A DNA stretch of 64,000 nucleotides from Pseudomaricurvus alkylphenolicus (GCF_011683955.1 NZ_JAAQPI010000001.1:806001-870000), one strand, 5' to 3'. Shown: positions 42,473 to 52,828, numbered from the stretch's first letter. Notes: generated from the sequence alone by a model not told the origin. A program made the numbers and translations.

Positions 42473-44823
42473 TGGTTGAGTACCGCCAGGATTTGGTTGA
42501 GGTCGTCCTCGCTAACCTGCCCTTTCGAGAATTGAACGATGTTCTTGATGGGCATATCCAGGATCAGTGCTTTCATGGTTAGCCCTACCTTCATGTTCTG
42601 GACCTCCTGCACGCCTGAGAGCTCGGTTTTTTCACTGTTACTTGGCGATTTTTTCACAAAGTCACCCGCGAGATTTCGAATCATGTCATCAATGATCTTC
42701 ATGCCGATTGGATGGGTCTGTACTTCCTTGACCAGGGAATAGCGGGTAAATCTTGCCTTGGGCGGATCGATCACATTCAGTGACAAATGATCCTCCAGCG
42801 GCAGATGACGCGAAGAGTTACCCACGCGGATGGAAAACTTACCCGATTCCGTCACCCACTCTTTATGGCGAGCGCTGTAGAACGCAAAGTCTCGATTCGA
42901 GAGTTCAAACGTCACTTGCTTTTCCTCCCCGGGCTGCAGGAAAACTTTCTTAAAGTGCTTCAGCTCCTTTTCCGGGCGACCCACCGATGAGGCTTCGTCG
43001 CTGACATACAGCTGCACCACTTCGTGCCCTGCGACCTTACCGGTATTCTTGACCGTAACCCCCACAGTGACCTGTTCTTCCTCGGTAATCTGTTCCTGGC
43101 TGAGGATCAGATCTTCAAAGGTGAAGGTGCTGTAGGACAGCCCGTAACCAAACGGAAATTGAGGCTCTATGCGCTTTTTGTCGTAGTAGCGATAGCCTAC
43201 GAATACTCCCTCATTATAGTAGGTCTTGCCCTCTTCCCCGGCCCAGGCAATGTAGGTGGGGTTATCTTCGATGCGCTTGGGAAAGGTTTCTGCCAACTTG
43301 CCGGACGGATTTACTTTGCCGGTCAGGATGTCGGCCAGTGCCCTGCCACCGGCCTGTCCACCCAGGTAGGCTTCTACCACGCCATCGACGCGATCCAGCC
43401 AGGGCATGGACACCGGAGAGCCGTTTTGCAGTACCACCACAATATTGGGATTGACCGCAATCATTTCTTCCAGCAGCGCTCGATGACCCGGCGCTATGCC
43501 ATAGGTGCGGCGATCAAAGCCCTCTGATTCCTCCAGGAAGGTCAGGCCCAGCACCACCACAACCTTGTCGGCTGACTTCGCCTGCTGACGGGCCTGCTCA
43601 ATCAGCTCCGGGGTGGTTCGGCCCATCAGGTCATAGCCCGGAGCAAAACTGGCATCCAGATGGTCAATAAGATTATCTACCCGCGTTGGTGTCACCAGAG
43701 AGCTGCCGGCCCCTTGGTATCGGGGCACTTTGGCAAAGTTACCCACCACGGCCACCTTATCGCGCTTGGTCAGCGGCAGGATGGCATTGTTGTTTTTGAG
43801 CAAAACCGTACCTTCTGAGGCAACACGATAGGCCAGTTCATGGTGCTCGTCCTGATCGTAGCCCTGGTAGCGACCGCTGGCCTCCTCCAGGTCCAGAGTG
43901 ATTTTGAGCAGGTCCCGAACCACATCGTTCAGTTCGGACTCGGGCAGTTCACCGCGATTTACTGCCTCGACGATCTTGCGGTCGTTGATACCCCCGTCCG
44001 CCGGCATCTGCAGATGCAGGCGAGCCCGAATCCCCTGTATACGGTCATCCACCGCGCCCCAGTCGGTGATGACCATACCCTCAAAGCCCCACTGCTCGCG
44101 CAGGACATCGTTAAGCAGGTACTCACTGTTGGAGGCATAGGTACCATTGATGCGGTTGTAGGCGCTCATCAGTGTGGTCGGCTGGGCTTCGCGCACGGCC
44201 ATTTCAAAGGGGCGCAGGTAGATTTCGTGCAGGGCCCTGGGGCTTACTTCGGCGCTGATGGTCATGCGCTCGTGTTCCTGGTCGTTGACCGCATAGTGCT
44301 TGAGCGACACCCCCACGCCCTGGGACTGAACCCCTTGAATATAGGCGCTTGAGAATTTACCGGAGAGGATGGGATCCTCTGAAAAATACTCGAAGTTACG
44401 GCCACCCAAGGGGGAGCGCTTGATGTTGGTGCCGGGGCCCAACAGGATCTGCACGTCCTGGGCCTGAGATTCTTTACCCAGGGCCACTCCAACCTCGTGG
44501 GCCAGTTCGGTGTTCCAGGTGGATGCCAGGGTTACCGCCGGGGGGTAGCAGGTGGCGGGTTCGGCATCGCCAAACTGGCCACTTCTGGACTTGCGCACCC
44601 CGTGCGGGCCGTCGGTCATGGTGATGGAGGGAACCTGCAGACGTTCAATCGGTTTGGTCGTCCACATGGAGGCGCCGGAGGTGAGTGACGCTTTTTCTTC
44701 CAGTGTCATGGCCGACAGCAGCCGCTCAATTTTCTCTTCAGAGACCTCCGCATGGGTCATTTGAGTTACTGCCATAAGAACTCCCATCGCGATTGCTTTG
44801 GTCCGTGGTCGGTAGCCGGTCAT
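42469..44823 (-). CDS. Glycoside hydrolase family 3 (beta-glucosidase-like), secreted
   Basis: A 784-residue exo-acting glycosidase. The signal peptide ends near THA. The N-terminal barrel holds TMTDGPHGVR, GPGTNIKRSPLGGRNFEYFSEDP (140-151 region) and the nucleophile Asp254 in GMVITDWG. Then come the alpha/beta sandwich (VLLKNNNAILPL, VVGNFA, VLGLTFLEESEGFDR) and a fibronectin-III-like C-terminal domain (VTVGVTVKNTGKVAGHEVVQLYV). Members release beta-linked glucose, xylose, galactose or N-acetylglucosamine from non-reducing ends. It heads the operon with a sulfatase and a membrane protein and is divergent from the AraC gene. Confidence 0.92.
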   Translation of the reverse strand: MTGYRPRTKAIAMGVLMAVTQMTHAEVSEEKIERLLSAMTLEEKASLTSGASMWTTKPIERLQVPSITMTDGPHGVRKSRSGQFGDAEPATCYPPAVTLASTWNTELAHEVGVALGKESQAQDVQILLGPGTNIKRSPLGGRNFEYFSEDPILSGKFSSAYIQGVQSQGVGVSLKHYAVNDQEHERMTISAEVSPRALHEIYLRPFEMAVREAQPTTLMSAYNRINGTYASNSEYLLNDVLREQWGFEGMVITDWGAVDDRIQGIRARLHLQMPADGGINDRKIVEAVNRGELPESELNDVVRDLLKITLDLEEASGRYQGYDQDEHHELAYRVASEGTVLLKNNNAILPLTKRDKVAVVGNFAKVPRYQGAGSSLVTPTRVDNLIDHLDASFAPGYDLMGRTTPELIEQARQQAKSADKVVVVLGLTFLEESEGFDRRTYGIAPGHRALLEEMIAVNPNIVVVLQNGSPVSMPWLDRVDGVVEAYLGGQAGGRALADILTGKVNPSGKLAETFPKRIEDNPTYIAWAGEEGKTYYNEGVFVGYRYYDKKRIEPQFPFGYGLSYSTFTFEDLILSQEQITEEEQVTVGVTVKNTGKVAGHEVVQLYVSDEASSVGRPEKELKHFKKVFLQPGEEKQVTFELSNRDFAFYSARHKEWVTESGKFSIRVGNSSRHLPLEDHLSLNVIDPPKARFTRYSLVKEVQTHPIGMKIIDDMIRNLAGDFVKKSPSNSEKTELSGVQEVQNMKVGLTMKALILDMPIKNIVQFSKGQVSEDDLNQILAVLNQ

Positions 44824-44950
44824 GTCTTGTGTTCCTCAATAGCCTGATTCAAGTGGGCATCTATAGTTCGCCAATCATTGAGGTTATTGTCACAATCCGG
44901 GGGGATTTAATGAATGCAGGAAAATCACGAGTACATGGAGAAATTTATTA

Positions 44951-44970
44951 CGTTGCATATGTCAGCAACG
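44951..44970. promoter_or_regulatory. Inverted repeat in the GH3/AraC divergent promoter
   Basis: CGTTGC and GCAACG arms are separated by 8 bases (44951-44970). It lies midway between the GH3 start (44823) and the AraC start (45080), so it could serve both promoters. Confidence 0.4.
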
Positions 44971-45079
44971 CATAACCAGAGGCCTTGTTATTATAAAAGC
45001 GGTATGAAAGTATGGACGCTCTGGCACTAGACTAGAAAGAGACCTAAAACGACACAATAGCTTGGGAATCGTTGTGGAC

Positions 45080-46213
45080 ATGACAGACCTGCAAACAGCC
45101 GCCAACATATACTGGCGCCTGATCAATGAACAAGCGGTCTCCAGGGACGAGTTTATTTTCTGCATCCGACTGGTATGGGGAGATCATAAGGGTAGCCCCT
45201 TTTACTCCTTGACCGCTGATCTGCCCGACACCATCATTTCACCCATTGGGCAACAACCCAAGCTCAGCCCTGTGACCGCTCGCTGGGAGGAACACTTCAC
45301 CCGACCCGGAAACATTTCTGATGAGCAGGCCATTCACTTTGTCACCGAACTCTATGAAGGGCTGGAGGATGTCGAGCCACAACTCAAGCGGCGGGTTGCC
45401 CCGGGCATCACCCGTTGTACCCGTGGCACGGTCAGCGATTACGTGACCCGCCGTCCCAACGTCAAATTGGGCTGGACGCTGCAACTGACCACCGAAGGCA
45501 GTGGCCACTACAACTGTATCCGCTCGCAGGTGGTTAGCCGGCCGGGGGATCTGATCTTGTTATCCCCGGATGCACTCTATGACTATCACCGCGACGACAG
45601 CTGCGAAACCTGGGAGCACCAATGGGTGTACTTTGTGCTGGAGGACAGTTGGCTGGATTTGGTGCAGTGGCCAGAGGTTGGACCCAACATTTATCGGGCC
45701 AGTTGTTCCGGGGCAGACTATGAAAAGCTGAAAGTTCTGTTCGACGATATTCTCACGGCCAGATATGAAGATGTGGATTTATCGGAACGACTTTGCAGCA
45801 ATCTGTTTGAGCAGATGCTGATCCGATGCCAGCAGTTCGCCCCTCGCAGTGGGCCCGCGAATGTGGATAAACGTATTCTCCAGGCGAAGGATTATATTAC
45901 CCGCAACTTTAATAAATCGTTTTCCGTTAACTCGCTGGCCAGTGAGGTAGGGCTCTCTGTCGCCCGCCTGTCTTCACTGTTTAAGAAACATACCGGCACC
46001 ACCATCGTCCGCTGGCGCGACGAACACCGCATGACACGGGCGTCTCAGCTGTTAACGCAAACCGATCAACCCGTCAGTCGTATCGCCGATATGGTGGGGT
46101 ATAACGATGCGTTGTATTTTTCCCGTTGTTTTAACCAGCATACGGGGTGCAGCCCGATGGAGTACAGGAACAAGAAACGGCTGCCACATATGCAGGAACA
46201 ACTGAGTGACTAG
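45080..46213 (+). CDS. AraC-family regulator with cupin sensor domain
   Basis: A 377-residue regulator from the ATG at 45080; an upstream in-frame TTG at 45062 is possible. Residues about 130-215 form a cupin-like sugar-sensing domain ([20 protein letters not shown], then [19 protein letters not shown]), as in AraC itself. The C-terminal 100 residues carry the double helix-turn-helix ([20 protein letters not shown] and [20 protein letters not shown]). The preceding 120 residues are an unassigned N-terminal extension. It is divergent from the GH3-sulfatase operon and most likely activates it with a released sugar as ligand. Its stop shares the tetranucleotide CTAG with the convergent chemoreceptor gene. 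Confidence 0.9.
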   Translation: MTDLQTAANIYWRLINEQAVSRDEFIFCIRLVWGDHKGSPFYSLTADLPDTIISPIGQQPKLSPVTARWEEHFTRPGNISDEQAIHFVTELYEGLEDVEPQLKRRVAPGITRCTRGTVSDYVTRRPNVKLGWTLQLTTEGSGHYNCIRSQVVSRPGDLILLSPDALYDYHRDDSCETWEHQWVYFVLEDSWLDLVQWPEVGPNIYRASCSGADYEKLKVLFDDILTARYEDVDLSERLCSNLFEQMLIRCQQFAPRSGPANVDKRILQAKDYITRNFNKSFSVNSLASEVGLSVARLSSLFKKHTGTTIVRWRDEHRMTRASQLLTQTDQPVSRIADMVGYNDALYFSRCFNQHTGCSPMEYRNKKRLPHMQEQLSD

Positions 46214-48666
46214 AACTTTCCTGTCGCCTTCAGGTGCCGGGCATAACCGCTGTCGCTGTGGTGTATATGGTTGATAAGCCAGTCATTGAGTTGTTTCAGT
46301 TCTTTGTCGATTTCTCTCTTGCTTCCCACCTCGATTCGTTTTTGATGTTCACGTAATTCGGTAATCAGTTTGCGGTGTTCGGATTTGTGCTCATCGGAGT
46401 TAGGGTAGTCGTAGGAATCAAACAGGTTTTCTTCCCAACCAAAGTGAATTTCTGTATATCGAATTAAGCTATCCAGCGATTTGGCAATGGCGGCGCTGTC
46501 TCGCCCTTTAGCCGACATGATGTGTACCTTGTTCATCATATCCACCATGGTTTTATGTTGCCGATCGGATTCGTCAATGCCCAGTTCGTAGTTGCTGTTC
46601 CATTGCAGCAGATGCAGGACCCTTTCCTCTTTGTTAAACAGATCTCGGTCGACATGGTAGTCAGAAATAATCAGGCGCATCTCCTTGGCCATCGCCGACA
46701 ATCTGGAACCGCTTTCCGCCAATACCTGTGAACTGCGTGAGGCGTCATCCGATGCGCCGGCAATGGTAACAACACTGCGAGCAATCTCTTCCGAAGCATA
46801 GGACTGTTCCTCGGCACCGGAAGCAATCTGCAAGCTCATGTTGCTGATTTCGGAAACCGACTGGGCAATGGTAGACAAAGCCTGGCCGGCGGCCTGGGAA
46901 TTCTCCACCGCTTGTGCCGTGTGATCACTACTGGCGCCCATGGCGGCGGAAACTTCATTGATACCACCCTGTATCAGCTCGATCATGTTTTGTATTTCCA
47001 GGGTGGAGTCTTGGGTGCGTGAGGCCAATGTGCGAACCTCATCGGCGACAACCGCAAAACCGCGCCCTTGCTCGCCTGCCCGCGCGGCCTCAATGGCCGC
47101 ATTCAAAGCGAGTAAATTGGTCTGCTCGGCAATACCCCGAATCACATCCAGTATGCCGGTAATATTGCCGCTGTTTTCTTTCAGCGTTTCAACCACGGCA
47201 ACCACTTCGTTGACATTGTTTGCCAGTGTATTGATCGCGGTAATGGTTTGCTGAACCACTTGGCTTCCGTTGTCGGCCTCACTGGTCGCTTGCTGCGCCG
47301 ATACCGACGCCACTTCGGTGTTTCTGGCCACCTCTCTGACCGATTCGGTCATTTCGGTAACCGCACTCGAAGCCTGAGAAAGCTCCTGGGCCTGCACCGA
47401 CATTCCAGCGGCGGAGTTTGTACTCTCGCTGGCGATTTCTTCCGCTACCCGGGAGATCTCCAGACTGGAGTCTTTAATGGACATGATGGAGCGGCGAATG
47501 CTGTCGGAAATCTCGTTAAAACTCTCTGCAATGGTCTTGAGTTCGTCGCGGGTGTTCAGGGCGATGTGGGTATCAAGCTTGCCATCACAGATGTCGTCCG
47601 CCGATGACTGTACCTGAATCAGATTCTTTTTGATGGCCAGGTAAATGCCAACAAAGATATAAATCAGAACCAGGGCAACTATGAACAACATGGCAAAATA
47701 GAAATTGATGTTGTCACGAGCCTTCTGTGCCTGATCGGCCATGCGCTGTTCCAGTGCGGGCTGAATGCTGTCGAACAATATCAACAGCGAACCGATGGCG
47801 TCACTACCGGTAGAAAAGAAACGAGTAGAATCCATATTGGCACTGCTCGCCTGCACGATTTCAGTGTTGGCGAGTTTGAGGAAACCATCGAGTTGACGTT
47901 CTGCATACTCGTAAGGTTCACGCAGCCTTGCCTCCAATTGGGGTGAAGCCGCAAACAGGTAGCGCATATCCTTCTTCAGCTTAAGTGCGGTACGCTGATC
48001 TGCCAGGCTGGCGATTTTGAGCTTGTTGTCTGTGGTCAATTCATCGGCTGCCAGTACCCCTGAGCCCTTGCCCCTCAGTACTCCCAGTGCTTCGACCTGA
48101 TTGGGCAGGGTACTGAGCAAGCTGTTGATCATGTAGCTGTTTACCGGGTCGGGGTCTTGCCTCATGCGTCCCGTACGACCGATGGTGTCCATCAGATCGA
48201 TAATGTCAGCAATCAGATGGGTGTAGCGGGCAAAAACATCAGCGGCTGGACGGTTGAATGCTGTGGCGGTAATAGAACCCCAACGATCCTGAAGTTCCAG
48301 GGGCAGACCCTGTGTGTTGAGAGCGTCGCCCAACTCCCGATCCACTTGAAGCAGACTGTCAAAGTCTTCGTTGACCATCTGGCGGCGAGACTGAATTTTA
48401 GCCTCGAATTGACTGGCACCGTTCAGGTAGGCGTTGGTCATTCCGCGCGTCTGGGCAACATGCTCAACCAGATTTCTCAAGGGGACGATATAACGCGAAG
48501 CGCTGATTTCATAGTCGGTGCGTTCAATCACCTGTGATCTGTCGGCGGCAAGAACCATAAAAAAGTAAGCCAGAGCCACTGCTGATAACAGAAACACCAA
48601 TGCAAATTTCTGTTTGAAACTCAACCGGTTGGACAGATGAATAGCTGGTGTGAATAGCGCTTGCAT
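46210..48666 (-). CDS. Methyl-accepting chemotaxis protein with C-terminal hemerythrin domain
   Basis: An 818-residue chemoreceptor. In order: N-terminal membrane helix, a long periplasmic helical sensor (to about residue 330), a second membrane helix ([20 protein letters not shown]), a HAMP domain, a signalling coiled coil whose hairpin tip carries [20 protein letters not shown], and a C-terminal bacteriohemerythrin domain. The di-iron ligands are visible: RQHK, HFGWEE (HxxxE), HKSEH (HxxxH) and HIHHSD (HxxxxD). Hemerythrin binds O2 reversibly, so the protein may sense oxygen or redox as well as a periplasmic ligand. The ATG at 48666 is preferred over a GTG at 48702. Confidence 0.92.
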   Translation of the reverse strand: MQALFTPAIHLSNRLSFKQKFALVFLLSAVALAYFFMVLAADRSQVIERTDYEISASRYIVPLRNLVEHVAQTRGMTNAYLNGASQFEAKIQSRRQMVNEDFDSLLQVDRELGDALNTQGLPLELQDRWGSITATAFNRPAADVFARYTHLIADIIDLMDTIGRTGRMRQDPDPVNSYMINSLLSTLPNQVEALGVLRGKGSGVLAADELTTDNKLKIASLADQRTALKLKKDMRYLFAASPQLEARLREPYEYAERQLDGFLKLANTEIVQASSANMDSTRFFSTGSDAIGSLLILFDSIQPALEQRMADQAQKARDNINFYFAMLFIVALVLIYIFVGIYLAIKKNLIQVQSSADDICDGKLDTHIALNTRDELKTIAESFNEISDSIRRSIMSIKDSSLEISRVAEEIASESTNSAAGMSVQAQELSQASSAVTEMTESVREVARNTEVASVSAQQATSEADNGSQVVQQTITAINTLANNVNEVVAVVETLKENSGNITGILDVIRGIAEQTNLLALNAAIEAARAGEQGRGFAVVADEVRTLASRTQDSTLEIQNMIELIQGGINEVSAAMGASSDHTAQAVENSQAAGQALSTIAQSVSEISNMSLQIASGAEEQSYASEEIARSVVTIAGASDDASRSSQVLAESGSRLSAMAKEMRLIISDYHVDRDLFNKEERVLHLLQWNSNYELGIDESDRQHKTMVDMMNKVHIMSAKGRDSAAIAKSLDSLIRYTEIHFGWEENLFDSYDYPNSDEHKSEHRKLITELREHQKRIEVGSKREIDKELKQLNDWLINHIHHSDSGYARHLKATGKF

Positions 48667-48832
48667 TGGGCAATCCCCTACACTGAAGGGGTACAGACCC
48701 ACCCCTTATTAGGTAGACGCAGTCCAGCTTGACCGCGACTTTGCCCAGTATAAGCGAGAGCTTCGATCACCGGAGAAGAGAGCCCTGATGTCTTGATCCA
48801 GGTCAATTTGCAGGCACGAGACCGTGTCCTGT

Positions 48833-51163
48833 CTAGCGCCGGTAATCCACATAGATGGGTGAGGACCATGCCCGCTGCCCCAACGGTGAGAGACAGTCGT
48901 CATTGGCGGAGGTACGATAATCCCCATAGCAGGGTTCGGTGGAAACCGCCTGGCCCTGTTGGTCAAAACTGGCCCTGAGATTGCCGCCGTTAACCGTGCC
49001 CACCGGTTCTTCGATCGCCCGCACATAGTACAAGGCGGATCTCTGCGAGTCTGTGAAGCTCTCGTCGGTGAATTCCACCGTGCAACCGCTTTGATCGGGT
49101 TCGCACTCGAACACCTGCCATTGATCCTCGATCAGCGGTGGTACCGATTCTTCTGCGCTCATCTGCGGCCGAATTCTGACCACCTCAATGCGATCGATTC
49201 GGTACCGTTGGTCGGAGGGATTATAACACTCTCCATCCGCCATTCTCTTCAAGCGGCGTTTGCTCAACGCAGTTACCACATAATCCGGGCACCCGGGGAG
49301 CTGTTTAAATGAGCCTTTGGCGCTTACCCGGAAACGAGGGTTTTGTGCAAGGCTTGTCTCACTACCCATGGGTAGCGTACCTTGTTCGGGAGCGTTCAAG
49401 AGATCGAACCATAGCAGGATGCGGTGGCCGCTGGTTCCGTACACCTCGCGGCGTTTTAGTGCGTCCCAAACCGCACTGCGGCTGCGGCCTTCTGCGTGCA
49501 CTGCGGCAATACCGCCGGAGCTCATAAACGATGTCGTACGTTCAAATTCCGACGCAAAAATGCCAGCCTTCAGTGGCTCGATTTCTTCGGGAGACAGTGA
49601 ATGAGCACCCGCGGCCGGCAGATCGGCGGTGGCTCTGTTCACGCTGGCCCAAAAGGGATCTGCAACGCCGTTGGAGTCGGTGGTGGTCAAACGCTGGCTC
49701 TGCTTAAAACCGTGCCCCGCCCTCGCTGAGTGAGTGTCAGTGGAGGCGACAAAACCCCAGCGGAATCTGCGCGGGCTTTGCGGCTCGGTAAAGTCCTGCA
49801 GCGCCAGACCATATTGCGCTGACTTGCGGGGTCGATAATTAAAGGCCGGCAGGAAAACATCACGCGCCTGGCCGGCGTCCAGCCACTCTTCCGGCTGACT
49901 GTCAGGCACGGTCATAAATCCATGGATGGTATCAACCTGAACAAAGTTGTGGCGGGCCCGTACCGCGCGCTGTTGGCATTCTTCTGCAGTCTGCCCTTCA
50001 GCCAGACAGCGCTGCTGAATGATATTGCCCGCCTGCCAACACGACGGCAAGTAATTTTCCTGTGGCTCAGGGCAGGTCCACTGTCCCTGCTCATCGCGTT
50101 TGCGCGATGCAAAATCCCGGAACACCTCGGAGTTGCCATGACCGGAGTAAACCTCGATCAGTTGGGTCGCTTGCGCTGAGAGTTTGCTCTTATGCAGTTG
50201 ATGACGCCAGGTGGCACCGGGCGGGGTGTAAAAGCCCCAACTGGTGCCATGGGGTATCAACAGGTGGTCAAAGCCCCATTGTCTCAATCGACCGATAAGT
50301 TCATCGGGTGTGCTGACAGATTCGAAACAGTCCAGAGGCAGCTCGGTGGTGGGCGCACCCGGGTCACAGGGTGGGGTCGCGGCCATTAGCTCAACCCATT
50401 TGTTGTAAGCGGCATAGTAACCTTGGCGACGAGGGTCCAACAGTTTCAGAATGCCGGGTTGCTTGGATTCCTCCGATCGGGTGGCGATGGTTGACACACC
50501 GGCCCCACCGGCAGCGATGGGTCTTTTCGGCAACTGATCGAAAGCATCGCTTTGGAACAGCACATTGTGGTGGCCGTAGTGTTTGTCCGCGGTGGCTCCG
50601 ACCTGCGTCCACTCCCAACCGATAAACGCCATCAGGTCCGGGGAATCTCCGGCCTGGCGATTGCACTGCTGTACGGATTCGATGGATTCCCGCCACTGCT
50701 GAGGTGTAAAACTCTCTGCGTGATCGGTCAGAAAGTAAAAGTCCAATTGAGAGACAAAGCGTGCGTAGTCGCAGGCGTAGGCGGGCGGAAACGCTCCCAC
50801 GGCGCCGTGAATGACCGGCAGGCTGTACATAAAGGCGTCGGCGGAATTGGTGGTGTGGACGTGAGTGTCACCAAAGAGAATTTGCTTGGCGGAGTCTTCG
50901 GTCAGTTGGTTACCGGCCGTGTTTTCTGCCGTCGTTTCCTTAAAACGGGATTCATCGCGGGCATTGATCACTGCTGCCGGCAGACGCTGTTGCGTCACCT
51001 GTTGAGGCGTCAACGGCGTCTCACGCCACCACTGTTCCGGGTCGGGAGAGTAGGCAGGCAGCACCCGATAGAAACTGTCCGGCGCTTTTCCGGAAAATAA
51101 CCAGACTGCCATGACGAGCAACAATAACATTGCCAGTACAACTGCGCCGCGAGTTTTTGTCAT
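48833..51163 (-). CDS. DUF3604 protein (PHP-like putative metallohydrolase), paralogue A
   Basis: A 776-residue protein with an N-terminal membrane anchor (VVLAMLLLLVMAVWLF) and a large periplasmic domain of the DUF3604 family. PHP-type metal-site signatures are visible: FGDTHVHTT (Asp99, His101, His103), TDHAES (Asp147, His148), HHN, IPHGTSWG, YSGHG and STDTH. Several conserved cysteines (ENYLPSCWQAG, then RCL and EECQQRA) suggest disulfides. The chosen ATG at 51163 lies 13 bases after the HupE-like stop. It is a clear paralogue of the protein at 52825-55140 and last in the five-gene operon. The reaction is unknown; phosphoester or related hydrolysis is inferred from the fold. Confidence 0.85.
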   Translation of the reverse strand: MTKTRGAVVLAMLLLLVMAVWLFSGKAPDSFYRVLPAYSPDPEQWWRETPLTPQQVTQQRLPAAVINARDESRFKETTAENTAGNQLTEDSAKQILFGDTHVHTTNSADAFMYSLPVIHGAVGAFPPAYACDYARFVSQLDFYFLTDHAESFTPQQWRESIESVQQCNRQAGDSPDLMAFIGWEWTQVGATADKHYGHHNVLFQSDAFDQLPKRPIAAGGAGVSTIATRSEESKQPGILKLLDPRRQGYYAAYNKWVELMAATPPCDPGAPTTELPLDCFESVSTPDELIGRLRQWGFDHLLIPHGTSWGFYTPPGATWRHQLHKSKLSAQATQLIEVYSGHGNSEVFRDFASRKRDEQGQWTCPEPQENYLPSCWQAGNIIQQRCLAEGQTAEECQQRAVRARHNFVQVDTIHGFMTVPDSQPEEWLDAGQARDVFLPAFNYRPRKSAQYGLALQDFTEPQSPRRFRWGFVASTDTHSARAGHGFKQSQRLTTTDSNGVADPFWASVNRATADLPAAGAHSLSPEEIEPLKAGIFASEFERTTSFMSSGGIAAVHAEGRSRSAVWDALKRREVYGTSGHRILLWFDLLNAPEQGTLPMGSETSLAQNPRFRVSAKGSFKQLPGCPDYVVTALSKRRLKRMADGECYNPSDQRYRIDRIEVVRIRPQMSAEESVPPLIEDQWQVFECEPDQSGCTVEFTDESFTDSQRSALYYVRAIEEPVGTVNGGNLRASFDQQGQAVSTEPCYGDYRTSANDDCLSPLGQRAWSSPIYVDYRR

Positions 51164-51176
51164 AAGAATACCATCG

Positions 51177-52406
51177 TTAAACCAGAGAGAAGCTGCGAGC
51201 AACGAACCAGTAGCAGCCGGTACCCACCAGTATTGCCGACAGCATTTGTGGGGCCATCTCTGTGACACTGAGAGACGCCACCTGCTTCAGCCAGTACCGC
51301 AGGCCCCACAGAGCCGACACAATCAATAACTGCCCGATTTCCACACCGATGTTAAAGCCGGCCAACGCTGGAACCAGATGCTGTTGTGGCAGCCCTACCT
51401 CGCTGAGCACGCCGGCGAAGCCAAACCCATGGATCAAACCAAAGCCGAGGGTCAGCGCCGGACGCAGCTTGATCGCCGTGTGCTTGTTTTCACAGAGCGG
51501 AAGGTGGGCCAGAACAAACATTGTCAGGCCCAGGGTCGTCAACAGAGGCAGTCCCCTGCCCCAGCCAAGGGAAACGACACCCAACAGAACTAATCCCGCG
51601 GCGAGCCAATAGCTGGTGACTTGGCTCGACCGGTGACCCGCGACAATATTTTCCAGCGCGACCAGGGCGATGGTAAAACCAATCAGGGCTTCCACCACCG
51701 ATGCTTCTGGATTGACGATGCCTAAAGTTGCCAGGCCCAGGGTAATGCTGTGCCCGACAGTAAAACCAGTGACCATCCAGATCAGTTCTTTCAGGCTGCG
51801 AAGTAACAACATTAACGCCAGCAGAAAGACAATGTGATCCACCCCCAAAAAGATATGCTCCATACCCAGCGTAATGTACTGAGCAAAGGCCCGATACAAG
51901 GAGTCAACGGGGTTATCGCTAACGCCAATAGCGTGACTTCGACGACTTTCCGTGAAGAGGTATTGCTGGCTGTTTCCCGGTTGTTTCGCAACATTGGCGT
52001 AGTGAACGTGGGATGCCGCTACGGGAAAAAAGCTGTGGATTTCCAGCCTCAGGCCCTGTTCGGTCGGACAGGAAAAGGACCATTTCGCAGTCAGATAGCC
52101 GGGCTCTCCGGTTTGAACTTCAGGTTTGCCGGCGGCCTCACAGGGCTGTTCACCCGCAGCAACCAACAGGGTGCGTTGCAAGTGAGTCGCCAGTAATTCG
52201 TTCAAAGATGTCAGATTATTCTCAACTGGTGGCAGGCGGGTGACCTCTCTCGCCTTCACCGTAAACACCATCTCCAACTGTTGAGCATCCCATTGCCAGT
52301 GGGAAAAAGACTGGCTGCGGTTATGCGCCTGAGCACCCATGGCAAAACCAAGCAGGGCGATAAATGCCAGCAGGGAAGCCCCGGGCGAGCGTAGAGGATT
52401 GTTCAT
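51177..52406 (-). CDS. HupE/UreJ-like membrane protein with N-terminal periplasmic domain
   Basis: A 409-residue protein. The signal segment (FIALLGFAMGAQA) is followed by a periplasmic domain of about 150 residues, then six or seven membrane helices with the HupE/UreJ motifs: HIFLGVDHIVFLLAL, FTVGHSITL, PLCENKH and LIHGFGFAGVL. The histidine and aspartate pattern in membrane helices resembles HupE nickel/cobalt permeases, although many family members have no proven substrate. The start overlaps the preceding stop as ATGA. Placed between two putative metallohydrolase genes, it may supply their metal ion; that is inference. Confidence 0.85.
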   Translation of the reverse strand: MNNPLRSPGASLLAFIALLGFAMGAQAHNRSQSFSHWQWDAQQLEMVFTVKAREVTRLPPVENNLTSLNELLATHLQRTLLVAAGEQPCEAAGKPEVQTGEPGYLTAKWSFSCPTEQGLRLEIHSFFPVAASHVHYANVAKQPGNSQQYLFTESRRSHAIGVSDNPVDSLYRAFAQYITLGMEHIFLGVDHIVFLLALMLLLRSLKELIWMVTGFTVGHSITLGLATLGIVNPEASVVEALIGFTIALVALENIVAGHRSSQVTSYWLAAGLVLLGVVSLGWGRGLPLLTTLGLTMFVLAHLPLCENKHTAIKLRPALTLGFGLIHGFGFAGVLSEVGLPQQHLVPALAGFNIGVEIGQLLIVSALWGLRYWLKQVASLSVTEMAPQMLSAILVGTGCYWFVARSFSLV

Positions 52407-52828
52407 CTGTTCACCCATTCGATGCTGGCTTCGCTCCGGAGCTGCTCGATATAGTCACGCAACGCCTCATCCCGTCCCCCCAGTGCAACGCCGTCCATCT
52501 GGGATTTCACAATCTGGGCGCGCAGTTCTCGGTTTTTATTCAGTAACCCCGAGGACAAACCGTATTGGACCAGCAGCTCTTCCTCGATCAACCGTCTCAG
52601 CACCAGTTCTTTATCGGCATCGGTGATGGCATCGCGCTTTTCGCTCGCCAACATATTTAGAGCCCGTTCGAACTCTGCGCGCTCAATATCAGTGTCGTTG
52701 ACTTGCGCCACCAGGTACTTGGGCAGTGGTTGCCAGTTCAACCACTGCAGCGCGCTGAGCAGACCCAGTAGCGAACCCACGCCTGCCCCCAGGGCCATCA
52801 GCATCATGGCTCGACCTTGTGTAGTCAT
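52403..52828 (-). CDS. Membrane-anchored SurA-N-like chaperone fragment/protein
   Basis: A 141-residue protein. One N-terminal membrane helix (MLMALGAGVGSLLGLLSAL) is followed by a helical region resembling the SurA/PpiC N-terminal chaperone domain (VAQVNDTDIERAEFERALNM, then VLRRLIEEELLVQYGL). The rotamase domain is missing. It sits fourth from the right in the five-gene operon and overlaps both neighbours as ATGA, so it is a deliberate short protein and not a decayed gene. It may assist folding of the exported DUF3604 proteins together with the longer isomerase at 55147. Confidence 0.75.
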   Translation of the reverse strand: MTTQGRAMMLMALGAGVGSLLGLLSALQWLNWQPLPKYLVAQVNDTDIERAEFERALNMLASEKRDAITDADKELVLRRLIEEELLVQYGLSSGLLNKNRELRAQIVKSQMDGVALGGRDEALRDYIEQLRSEASIEWVNR

